Shown piece by piece: positions 38,030 to 47,966 of a DNA stretch of 64,000 bases. The stretch comes from Crocodylus rhombifer (lineage: Eukaryota > Chordata > Crocodylia > Crocodylidae), in assembly GCA_038503035.1 (NCBI GenBank), contig JAVSML010000992.1, positions 30,001 to 94,000 of the forward strand, written 5' to 3'. Each line of letters opens with the position of its first letter. The first letter of the stretch is position 1. The position numbers were made by a program, and so were the translations under genes. A model generated the notes under the pieces. That model was not told the DNA's origin. It made no database searches and saw only the letters and a program-made list of their open reading frames with translations.

Positions 38030-38770
38030 TGGCTAGGAACTACCAAGTCTGCTCCGTGCCTACCCAGTTTGCCAGCTCTCTAGTGGTAGTATAGGCTCCA
38101 GGATTGCCATCCCTGCTGGGTTGGATCAGACTCCTGCTGACTTTACTCCCCTGCTGACCTGCTCCCTGCTCTCCCTGGCTCCAGATTCCCCACTTATCTG
38201 CAGGGAAGCAGGGTGTGTTGGTGATCCATAGAAAAATGGTGGCAGCTGGGTGGGTGCTGTCTCCCTGCCTGTTCCCAGGCTGGGAGGAACACATGGAGAA
38301 TGAGCTCAGAGCAACAGCAGTGGTGTTCCCTCTTCCTGCCTGCTCCTGGGTTCTCTGCAGCCTGTGCCATTCCCACCAGGCACAAATCTAGCCCATGTCA
38401 CCCCCACAGCTGCTTGCTCCCCTGTCAGCCCCACAGCAACTAACTAGCAGCTTCTTGCAGGGGAGGGAAAGGTGAGGAGTTGCCAGGAAGCTGCAGGTCT
38501 GGTGGGGATGGTGGAGGCCTGATCCAGGCATGTGGGGGGGCTGCCAGACCCGTCCACCTCCTTTCAGTGGCTGCCTGGCAGCTGACTGGCCCAAGACTCC
38601 TTTTCCTTCCTCCTGCTTCCACCTGTTCCCTACACCTCCCTTCCCCTGCATCCTCCCTCTGTTCCACTTCATACCTTTCCCTCATCTCCCCACTCACTTT
38701 CTCCCTACTCATTTGCTGCTCAGCTGTCTCCAGCTGGCAGTCCAGGGCCATTGAGTTCTAGATAAAAGTT
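38030..38770. repeat. GC-rich block, possibly a non-autonomous hAT element
   Basis: It starts with 'caggggcatggctaggaac', resembling a hAT terminus, inside AT-rich surroundings. A matching right end was not found. Overlapping frames of up to 103 codons on both strands reflect base composition; no protein family is seen. Confidence 0.3.
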
Positions 38771-39157
38771 TGTCCATACAGGGGCAGCTTGTCCTGGGAT
38801 GCAGGAGGACTTCAAATTGGTTGCTTTGTCTCAGTGAAACAGCCAGAAGTTAAGGTAACTCTGTTGGTTCTTCCCAACAGAAACTGAAGCTTAGAAAGCT
38901 TCCTAGATAAGTCTTACCCAAGTTTCCCATAAAATGCTTGGGTTTGGCTGAACTGGAATTTTCTAATGGAAAAAACCCAATTTCAACCAAATTGAATAAC
39001 TAGTAAAGGGAGCAATGTATCTCTAACTACTGGTACCATTCAGCAACATCTGAAATGGAATGGAAAGTTCCAAGTGTGTGTTGGGCAGCAGTTTGCAAAT
39101 GCATATGATCACATAAGCGAATCATTTGTTTGGAAAATGCATGCAAAATACACTTGT

Positions 39158-39690
39158 AAGGAACTCATAGACTCCAAGCTGGAAGGGACCTCAAGGGTCA
39201 TTCTATCCAACCTTCTAGTCCTAGACCATTACAGAAAAGTGCTTATGTAGTCTCTTCTTAAAACCTTCCAGTGAAGAAGCTTCCATATTTTTCCTGATCT
39301 GTTTGTCCCTTTGTCAGTTTGTTCCTTCAGTTAGGAAGTTTTTCCTGGGATCTGATCTGAATCTGCTTTGTTGTATTTGAAATGTATTGCCTTGTGCCCT
39401 GTCCTCGGTGGTAAGGGAGAATAACATTTCACCATCTTTTTATGACCGTTTTGAAAACTTCTATCAGAGACATAATGATGTGGCTGGGGACACTGGGCCA
39501 GCTGCCACACACAGGAACAGTGGTGACTTCTGGTTGCTGCTGCACCCCCTACATCTTGGGGTGGCTGCCCATGTTGCCTCAACCTAGTACGTCACCTACT
39601 GTGCTATCATCTCCTTAATCTCCTTCTTCCACATTAAACATACCCAGCTCTTTTCACTTTTCTTCATGTGGCTTGCATTGCAACTTCTTT
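39158..39690 (-). mobile_element. Antisense LINE 3' part, left segment of a split copy
   Basis: The plus strand reads an inverted CR1/L3-like 3' end ('catagactccaagctggaag', 'tcaagggtcattctatccaa'), continuing into inverted coding sequence ('acataccca gctctttt'). About 130 bp at 39473-39603 does not fit the LINE and is bracketed by CTATCA on both sides, so it looks like a small later insertion. The LINE resumes after the sense CR1, at 40979. Confidence 0.75.
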
Positions 39691-40717
39691 ATCACCTGGG
39701 GATCCCCTACCCTCCATAAATGCTGACCTCGTGAAAGAACATCTTGAGAAGCTGGATACCTTCAAGTCAGCCGGCCCTGACAATCTGACCTATCACCTGG
39801 ACGAGGGAGAAGAGATTGATGTCCTATATCTTGACTTCAAAAAAGCTTTTGATCTGGTATCCCATGATCACCTCTTGGCCAAACTGGCCAGTTGCAGCCT
39901 TGTCTCCACCACGATCCGCTGGCTGGGAAATTGGCTCCGTGGTTGGACCCGGAGGGTTGTAATTGATGGCAGTCACTCATCGTGGTGCCCTGTGACCAGT
40001 GGGGTCCCTCAAGGCTCTGTCCTTGGACCCATACTGTTCAACATCTTCATTAATGATGTGGACACTGGAGTCAGGAGTGGACTGGCCAAGTTCGCCGATG
40101 ACACCAAACTTTGGGGCAAAGCATCCACGCCAGAAGATAGGCGGGAGATCCAGGCTGACCTGGACAAGCTCAGCAAATGGGCAGACGAGAACCTGATGGT
40201 GTTTAACACTGAAAAATGCAAGGTTCTCCACCTTGGGAGGAAAAACCTGCAGCATCCTTATAGGCTTGGCAGTGCTACCTTGGATAGCACTACAGAAGAA
40301 AGAGACTTGGGGGTCATCATTGACCACAAGATGAACATGAGCCTGCAATGCGATGCTGCGGCTAATAAAGTGACCAAAACGCTGGCATGCATCCATAGAT
40401 GCTTCTCGAGCAAATCCCGGGACATCATTCTCCCCTTGTACTCGGCCTTGGTGAGGCCGCAGCTGGAGTACTGCATCCAGTTTTGGGCTCCACAATTCAA
40501 AAAGGATGTGGAGAAGCTTGAGAGAGTCCAGAGGAGAGCCACGCGCATGATCAGAGGTCAGGAAAACAGATCTTACGATGATGGGCTGAGAGCCATGGGA
40601 CTCTTTAGCCTGGAAAAGCGCAGGCTCAGGGGTGATCTGATGGCCACCTATAAGTTTATCAGGGTGACCACCAGGATCTGGGGGAACGTTTGTTCACCAG
40701 AGCACCCCAAGGGGTGA
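39668..40717 (+). pseudogene. CR1 reverse transcriptase ORF, internally deleted
   Basis: This is a 349-codon open frame from a comparatively young CR1. The order is: a finger fragment at residues 20-40 ('LVKEHLEKLDTFKSAGPDN'), RT motif A 'YLDF' at 54-57, 'SGVPQGSVLGP' at 111-121, motif C 'FADD' at 142-145, then thumb and the C-terminal 'LERVQRRATRMI' and '[13 protein letters not shown]' blocks. Compared with CR1 ORF2 it lacks the whole linker and endonuclease, and about 130 residues between residues 40 and 41, where the frame stays open across the junction. It ends early by a frameshift at about 40710; the remaining C-terminal coding sequence continues in another frame to about 40890. The first 10-15 codons probably come from the neighbouring antisense LINE. 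It is non-functional as it stands. Confidence 0.88.
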
Positions 40718-40978
40718 CTAGGTCAAAAGGTCACAAACTCCTGCAAGACCACTTCAGGCTGGACATAAGGAAGAATTTCTTTACTGTTTGAGCCCCCAAG
40801 GTCTGGAACAGTCTGCCAGCGGAGGTGGTTCAAGCACCTACATTGAACACCTTCAAGAGTAAATTGGATGCTTATCTTGCTGGGATCCTATGACCCCAGC
40901 TGACTTCCTGCCCTTTGGGCCGGGGGCTGGACTCGATGATCTCCCGAGGTCCCTTCCAGCCCTGATGTCTATGAAATA
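39692..40978 (+). mobile_element. CR1 LINE nested in an older antisense LINE
   Basis: A 5'-truncated sense CR1 ends with an intact 3' UTR ('ggctggactcgatgatctcc', 'aggtcccttccagccctgat', 'gtctatgaaat'). The antisense LINE breaks off just before it and resumes right after it ('ttgttgcttgctcatctctg'), so this copy inserted into the other. No clear target duplication is visible, as is usual for CR1. Confidence 0.85.
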
Positions 40979-41200
40979 TTTGTTGCTTGCTCATCTCTGG
41001 GTCCTCTCTAGTTTTTGTATATCTAAAATATAGTGCCCAAATCATAACAGTACTCCTGTTGAGGCCTAACCGGCACTGAGCAGAGGGTATCATCACATCC
41101 CAAATTGCACATACAGTGCTTCTGTTAACATAATTAAAGTTGCATGAGCTTACTTACCACTTCATTCTCAGTGTTGAAGTGTGCAGAGCAGGAGTGTGTA
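40979..41200 (-). mobile_element. Antisense LINE, right segment of the split copy
   Basis: It continues the inverted coding sequence interrupted at about 39690: 'tctgggtcctctctagtttt', 'tagtgcccaaatcataacag', 'tactcctgttgaggcctaac'. Those blocks are the inverse of the CR1/L3 C-terminal coding part. The right boundary is approximate. Confidence 0.7.
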
Positions 41201-42683
41201 GGTTGGCAAGGTTTGTTGCCTTGGTAGCAAGACTGACCTGTCTACTGCTATGGTATGGAAACACGGTGTATGTTTGACTGCATTTTTCTTGCGACGGTTA
41301 TTATGGAAGTTAGAATTACCCAATTCCATCAGGTGTTCATCACAACACGCCTCACAGTGTTTTCTCTCTTATGCTTACCAGTTCAGAGTCTGATGGGCAG
41401 AACATTGACAAGCCTCGATGCAAATGTCTGACATTTCTTGAGCCAAAGGCTGTTAATCTTTAAATAGTGGCATATACTTTCAAGAAGTCAGAAACAATAA
41501 TGCCCAGCAGTTTCCATTGTTGCAAATGGAGGAGAATGTTGATTATAGATGGTGGCTGGCAATCAATCAAGGCATTGCATGTTGATAAAGAAAGTAGGAA
41601 AGGATCATTAACTCCCACCACCATATTTCTGATGCAGGGACAGCCATTCCTAAGTCAAACTCTGTCAGTGAATGTTAGGAGAAATGGAGGGCATCGAAAG
41701 AAATCTAAGAATGCACTGTCTCTGTTCCCTGAGGATGGGCAGAATAGTGCCACAGTTGTCCTGCACTGTCTGCTCACTGACCAGTGACAATGAAAGATAC
41801 AAGATGCAGTAAACACCGTCTTCAACTGGCAGACGCACCTCGCCTGCTAAACAGACAACTGCAAAAGGGGATGTAGAAAGAGTTGTTTGAAAACAGGAAT
41901 TGTTCATATTGTGAGAGAACTCTTCAAATTCAGAGAAAATAGTTACTGACAGATATTTAAAATGGCCCACATGAGGGCTCATGTTATATATCCTGCTCTC
42001 CATCCTTGACATTTCTATTATACATTTAACTAATTGACCATTAATTTTTTATTTGCTAAGATTTATTTAGATTTGAATTTTTAAAAATATCTGTGTCTAT
42101 GTGAGGCAAGAGAAGATTAAGAGTATTGCCAATTCTGAGCATTCAAAAATTCATGGCTTATTCCCTCCTTCCCCCCCTCCCCCCCAATGTCAAGAGATTG
42201 GCTTAAAAATGTTAAGATTTTAAAATAGTAATAATATGTTTATGATTCTATTTTATTTGCCTTCTGGTGCCTTAGGATGAATTTGTTTCACATTTTATAC
42301 CTTTCTCTGAAATCATGAGGACTAGAAACCTACATTTTTGTTTTAAACAGAATTTGAGATTCTCTTGTCATTGCTTGATTCCAGCATCTGTGTAGCAAAA
42401 CCCTCAGTTCTTCTTTTTTTTCTTTTAAAATGCATTCCCTCACCTTCCCCAACCATTTCTGACTTTGTCCCTCCCTCTCCATTCCCTATAGATAAGTAAG
42501 CTAAGATGTAGGATAAGCTTTAATGTTTTATTTTAGGTAGTAAGTGTTATTTTTCTCCCCTCTGCAAATAAGTGCCCTGCTATTTTGATGTAGATATCCA
42601 CTGTTTTATAAGTGATAATTATGTTTGTATTGATTTTTTTAAATTGCTTTTATATTATGTGATTACTATTTTAGGCCAATATA
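41201..42683. other. No gene seen; two overlapping open frames of unknown nature
   Basis: A plus-strand frame (41467-41787, 106 codons) and a minus-strand frame (41665-42012, 115 codons) overlap. Neither has recognisable domains, and no splice pattern supports either. The stretch could be a decayed mobile element. A poly-C run lies at about 42172-42186. Confidence 0.4.
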
Positions 42684-43440
42684 TGTAAGTTATCATAAGT
42701 CATGTCATGTTTCCATCTTGTAATGTCAAGCCTCCATCTTATCCCCATGCCCAGGTGTGTAACCTATGACTCATACTACCACTCCTATGTAAATTGATTC
42801 CTGGATGAATGGGGATGAATGAGGGTGCTTGAGAGACAATGTCAGTAGGTCTAAAAATAGCTCCCTCTTAATGACCGAACCATTAACCCCAATACCTGGA
42901 CCAAGGACCCAGCCCTTGGAACAACCCTAAGCATTCAAGAAACAAAAGATGAAGCAACCCACCATTGTGCCAAGCTGTACATGCTCGGTAAGAACATCTA
43001 GAACCCTCTGGAACAGGACTGACATTACCTAGACAAGCCCTCTTCATAGGAGATCATGGGTAGTCTGCCCCATAAAAAGGGGTAGTGAAGACTGACTTCT
43101 TGGGAACGCCATTTCCATCTGGACCAGACCAGCTCCATGTCACACTGCCTATCCACCCCAGAGGCCCTGCCGGTGACCCTGCCCTGGACAACACTGAGCT
43201 GAAGGAGTCTTCAACTGGCCATTGAGGACCCACTTTCTGCCTGGGATAGGTAGATATCACCTGCACATTTCCTCTCTCTCTCTCCTCCTGGACTTCAGTC
43301 CTTACATCAAGCCTCTTTAACCCCTGCTGCCATTGTCTGTGTGTGTGCAAAGCAACCAATAAAATATCATGTCACCATCTCCCGTTTCCAATAAAACCAC
43401 TATCATTTGTAACCCAGAGTTGAGTTTGTTTTACTGAGCC
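42684..43440 (+). mobile_element. Probable solo LTR
   Basis: LTR-like organisation: a TATA-like 'cataaaaagggg' at about 43071, then about 280-320 bp later two AATAAA poly-A signals ('ccaataaaatatc' near 43357 and 'ccaataaaaccac' near 43389). No retroviral coding sequence is adjacent. Boundaries are approximate and no target duplication was established. Confidence 0.5.
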
Positions 43441-43930
43441 CTGGTCCCTTCCCTATCTTAAATTCCTGTCTCTCTCTCAGCTCTCAGCCCCGTTCCTGCC
43501 ACTTTTTGCCTCCTCTGTCCCTTTTCTGCAGGCTCTCAGCCTTGCTCCTGCCACTTTTTGCCTCTTGCCACCTCTTTCCAATTTCTCTCTCCTCCAGCCT
43601 CACTCCCAGTTTTCCTCTCCTCACATACCTCTCGGCTCCCCTGTAGCCTCCTTCCTCCAGGCTTCTCCCCAGCATTGCTCCTTTGCTCTGCCAGCTTTCT
43701 GCTTTCAATTAACACTAATTAACCATAAGTGACCCCAACTTCCCTCCAATCTGCGGGTTCTAATCCTGGCACCAGCAACTTTTATCTCACTCTCCACCAG
43801 CAGTAACCTAAAGTAACTCTAAGCCTCAGCCCAGCTCTCTCTAGTCTACTAATTCTAATCCTGGTCCCAGCAACTTTCACCCCCTCCACTGTCACTTTCT
43901 CTTTTACCTTTAACCTTCCCCCAGGTATCC
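43441..43930. repeat. Pyrimidine-rich tract with a 52-bp tandem unit
   Basis: The plus strand is strongly C/T-rich over about 490 bp. A 32-bp word starting 'ctctcag' and ending 'cactttttgcctc' recurs at 43481-43512 and 43533-43564 with three mismatches, so there is at least one 52-bp tandem step. The minus-strand frames here are composition artefacts. Confidence 0.65.
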
Positions 43931-43990
43931 CAAGTACACCAAGCACATACATACACACCAACACCCAAGTTAGGAACTCACCTGTGTGTA

Positions 43991-44000
43991 NNNNNNNNNN
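43991..44000. other. Assembly gap flanked by an exact 30-bp duplication
   Basis: Ten N. The 30 bases before the gap (43961-43990) are identical to the 30 bases after it (44001-44030). This is best read as two contigs that overlap but were scaffolded apart. Confidence 0.97.
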
Positions 44001-44264
44001 ACACCCAAGTTAGGAACTCACCTGTGTGTATGTGTAGGTGAGAGGTATGTATGTGAACTGATATACATATATGTGACTGTGTGCATGATATATGAATTAG
44101 TGATCTGTGTATATGTATTGGGTGTGTAGGTATTGATTCTGGTCTAATTTCTTTTGGTCTGTGTAGCGTGTGTGTAGGTGCTTGAATTGGTGATAGGTGT
44201 GCATTTGCCTAGGCTGGTAATTTTGAATGTGTACATGCCTGAATTGGTAGTGGGGGTGGGTGGG

Positions 44265-44303
44265 GGTGTGTGTGTGTGTGTGTGTGTGTGCGTGCGTGTG
44301 TGT
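44265..44303. repeat. (TG)n microsatellite in a GT-rich region
   Basis: About 19 TG units with a few C interruptions, inside a wider GT-rich stretch (44030-44400) with looser 'gtgtgtatgtgcctatt' repeats. The frames on both strands are repeat-derived. Confidence 0.92.
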
Positions 44304-44516
44304 ACACGCACGCATGCCTGGTGGGGGTGCATGCACCTAGAGTGTGTGTATGTGCCTATTGTGTGTGTATGCACCTACTTGATTTGTGAGTGTGTGCCTG
44401 TGCAGTTGTACACCACCCCCTCCTGTCTAACAGCACAATATTGAGATCCTGAGAGTTGGCCTGATCTCACAGGGCAACATCTGTAGTTTAAAGGAAAATC
44501 TCAGCTACCATGACAC

Positions 44517-44860
44517 CAGTGGCGATGCGTAGGGGGTGCACAGGAGTGCACGTTCCTCCCTTGAGAGTGCTGGTGCACCCCCTATCAGGCTGTGCTCCCT
44601 GTTTAGGCAATGGGCAGGGTGGGGCAGGCAGGAGCACCAGTGCCCCTCCCACGAGTGCTAGCTGAGGAGTGGGGCCACCAGCAAAAGCGGTCATGCCACT
44701 TCCAGAAGTTCTTTGGTGAGTAAGATTGTCTGTGGGCCTCTACCCTCAGTGAGATTGGCCATTGGGGGACTCCCTCTTTCCCCTCTGGTCAGTGAGATTG
44801 GCTGCCAGGGGACCTCCCCCCCTTGTCACTGACTCAAGAGGCACCAGTCACCCATGCATG
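44517..44860. mobile_element. Probable hAT-related element
   Basis: Starts with CAGTGGCGATGCGTAGGGGG, a hAT-like terminus, and continues as GC-rich sequence. The right end near 44860 and the target duplication (CATGACAC versus CATGAGAT, 5 of 8) are weak. No coding content. Confidence 0.4.
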
Positions 44861-45716
44861 AGATTCAAGAGATTTGACACTATTGTTGTGATAAAGGATG
44901 TTAACTGGTATACCGTGACCCAATAAACTCTATTATTTTACCAACATGTGTTACAAATTTATTATACGCTCCTGCCCCACACTAACCCATCCTTGGAGGA
45001 AACAACGCTGAGTTCCCACTATGATCTGCAGCCAGGAGTTAATGGGACAGCAAACCACAGTATTTCTCTCTTCTGTCACTTTTACTGCATTTCAAGGAAG
45101 AAAAGATGAGAAATGGGAGTAGCAAGCAAAAGAACAACAGTCTAACCAGCTTGCAGAAGCAGTGCTCCCACATGCAGTTGTTAAATAGGTCTCTTGCAGG
45201 CCAGTATAAAAAAAGAGTTGGATATAGGTGTTTCATGCCTGGCCATTTCCATGTAGTCAGAGCACAGCAGGCACCTGGTGTTCTAATTGGCACATATGCA
45301 TAGGATTAACTTATTAATGCTGTTTTAAATAGCAGAGCACATACAAGTTTTTGTTATGGGAGATGTAAGGGTGTAGTCTTTTCATTTAAAAAATTGTAGA
45401 TGTACATGGAGGGGGGGAGGGAATGCATATTGTGGACATTTTGCACAATTCTTTTCTTCTTTTAATTCCACATAAATACTATTTGGCTAATTGGTTCAAT
45501 CAACTATCTACATTAGTGGTTGCATGTACTAACCTGAACAATTAGTGGGTTCCTGAGAGAAGGACATGAGGTGTGCATGAGTGACAGAGTTACAGTGTCT
45601 TCTCAAGCCTGACCTGACTAGGATATCTTGCAGCTTAGTCCATAGAAGGCACAAAACTTATGGCTCTAGACATTTAGGAGAGAAGGGACCCTAGAAACAA
45701 TGTGAGTCCTGTAACT
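44861..45716. other. AT-rich sequence; no gene seen
   Basis: No recognisable exon or repeat. An AATAAA near 44921 has no associated gene. Confidence 0.45.
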
Positions 45717-46345
45717 CAGCGGTGGGGAATAATTTTGGCTGGAGGACCGCTTAAGCTTTGGCGAACTGTCAAGGGCCACAAGGGTAGCCACGCCCATTGG
45801 CAGGTGCCCCACCCCCTGCTCACCATCTTGGGACTGGAAGTCCTGCCCTCTAATGCCTGCCCTTTGCCTCTGGAAGTCCTTCCCCATGCCCCAGAAGTAC
45901 TCCTTTTGGGAAGGGGGTTTGCCATCTTAGAATGGGGAAAAAAACAAATTATATTCTAAAAATCAAATGTTGATGATAACATATTTTTAAAAATGTTGTT
46001 GCTCTGATTTGTGTGCATTTGCATCATGTAAATAGAGGTGATTGCATAATGGCTCACAATGAAGTATTTTGTTGGGGAGTGTGGAGGGGTGGGTATGTGG
46101 TTTGTGGGAGGCTTCCAGTTGGGGGGCTGCGGGGCAGGCAGAGCCAGGTGGGGCTTGCTGCTCAGCCATTGGGTCCTACTGCTGGCTCCCCCTGGGTCCT
46201 GCTGCCACTGGTGCCTTGTCATCTTTGACAGGCAGCCACATGCAGATAATAATTAACTTTCTAAATTTTTTAGGGGCCCAGTGGGCCAGACAGAATAGCC
46301 TAGTGGGCCAAATCTGGCCTGCAAGCCATATTTTGCCCATTCCTG
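45717..46345. mobile_element. hAT element of the CAGGGGTGGGC family (629 bp)
   Basis: Left end CAGCGGTGGGGAATAATTTTGGC; right end inverse CAGGAATGGGCAAAATATGGC. The flanking octamers CTGTAACT (45709-45716) and CTGTTATT (46346-46353) match at 6 of 8. Interior words 'gggccaaatctggcctgcaa' are typical of Charlie-like hAT elements. The open frames inside are not transposase. Confidence 0.8.
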
Positions 46346-46353
46346 CTGTTATT

Positions 46354-47199
46354 TCATGATAGCAGTTTTGCTAACTCTTGTGATACCTGGTGTATATTTG
46401 AGCTAAGGATGGGATTAGGTGCTGTTTCTTAAAAATCCTTACTCCTTTTTTGATTTAAGAATAGCAAGTGGTAAGAGTTTTACAACTTCTTTCATGCTTG
46501 CCTAGATTTCTTTTATATGTTTTTTTCCTCAGTCATGATTGAAGTGGCTCTGTTCCTACTGAACAAAGGGTTTAGGAAAGAACATTGCGTGGCCCAGCTC
46601 TTTGGAACGCCAGATAGTTTTCCTATGTTTTGGGCTCACTCAGCCCCTCAGTAACGCAACTGCTGAATTCCCTCTTTCGCACAAGGAATGAGTGAGAACA
46701 GGCTGGAGGGAAAGGAGATGGGACTGGTTGTAAATATTGTGGCTCCTGGTTGTTCTACTACTTTTGTGTTTGGAAGAGGCACTGGAGTGTTTAGGAGTGG
46801 AGGAAGGTGATCTTTTTCTGGAGGTGGGAAAGGTAGGAGATGTTATCAGCTGAGATCTCTGCCTTCTAACAGGGCATGTGAAGACAAGTATTAAAACAAG
46901 CAAACAAACCTTAAAGTAGGTTGAAACACTTGTGTTACAATCTGTATCTTGAATGGTCTTCTTTGCCAATAGCAGTAGCTGGGCATTTTGTATTTGGATC
47001 AGCTTATAGTACATGTTCGATTACTGGAGACAAAAGATTCAGAAATGGTGTCTGGGGTCAAAGTCAGTTACTTTCATAATAAAATGATGCCATTGGGACT
47101 GAGGTGGAAATGCTGATTGGGCAAGACTTTCTAGGTCCTGACAAGTTGTATGTACTTTACATAATTGAAGGAATGATAATTTTCTTCCTTCCATTTTTA
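46354..47199. other. Unique sequence; no supported gene
   Basis: On the minus strand an acceptor-like tract ends at about 46881 and is followed by frames with some protein character, but two or three frames look equally plausible and none has a partner exon, so no exon is called. Confidence 0.4.
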
Positions 47200-47406
47200 C
47201 TAGAGGTTGTTTGGGCAATTAAATGAAAATATTGGTATATCTTGATCTTCTTGAGCTGCTGCTACTCTTATTGATTGTGCTGTGCCATTGAGTGACAGCT
47301 GTTCAAATACTTCACTGAATGTGATTGTAGTAGATGAATATCTAATTTCTTTGGTCTCTGGGCATAAGGAGAGGACTTGAGAGAGTATGTCCTGCATAAT
47401 GGGCTC
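47200..47406 (-). CDS. Candidate terminal exon, unidentified
   Basis: On the minus strand an acceptor ('gccaaatttaattcag') is followed by 68 open codons and a TAG stop. The reading is 'EPIMQDILSQVLSLCPETKE', then 'IRYSSTTITFSEVFEQLSLN', and ends 'FSFNCPNNL'. The composition is soluble and mixed, protein-like but with no domain I recognise. Open frames with similar character continue upstream (47581-47760, minus) in other frames, which could mean several exons or a decayed retrocopy. Evidence is limited to splice-site context and frame length. Confidence 0.25.
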   Translation of the reverse strand, partial: EPIMQDILSQVLSLCPETKEIRYSSTTITFSEVFEQLSLNGTAQSIRVAAAQEDQDIPIFSFNCPNNL

Positions 47407-47966
47407 CTGAATTAAATTTGGCAATAGGAATAGCTTTAAAATTAAATATGAAACAAGTAAATTATATCAAGACTAACCATGGGTAATGAGTTGGATTTCT
47501 GTTGCCGTTCCAATGGGGAGGCTATGCTTAAGAATGGAGCAGGAGCTAACTCAAGGTAACAAAGGGACAAAAATACAATCCTACTGTTTTTCCCTGTAAA
47601 GTTTCCTTTTGTTTTTTGTGTGTGAATTAAATGCAACATATTTTGGCTTGCCAGTTACTGTTCTACTTGTGCAACTGGAAATTTCATTAGCTAGTTGGGT
47701 ATCTCTTTCTGGAGATGTTTTTATGTTGGGACATAAGGACATAACCTGCCATAAATGTCCTGTACGGTCACTGCTGTACTCTGCCCTACACCCATGAGCC
47801 ACAAGAGGACCTAGGCTGGCTCCTGCACAAAGCTGTCTCCACAGGCAGGATTTGGCACAGTTTACAAACGCTCTTGACATCTGCCCCTTCTGTCAATGAA
47901 ATGAGACCCTGGCACATGCCTACCCTGGCACTGCCTTCTTAGGAACCTCCTCCTGAGGTTCTAGCT

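Noticed and set aside
39977..40495. 172-codon minus-strand open frame
   Set aside because: It is antisense to the CR1 reverse transcriptase frame and is a shadow of it.
44097..44444. His/Thr- and Val/Cys-rich frames
   Set aside because: They translate the TG microsatellite and its GT-rich flanks.
46640..46881. Minus-strand Ser/Arg-rich frame after an acceptor-like tract, considered as an exon
   Set aside because: Alternative frames over the same bases look equally protein-like, and no partner exon or donor could be found.
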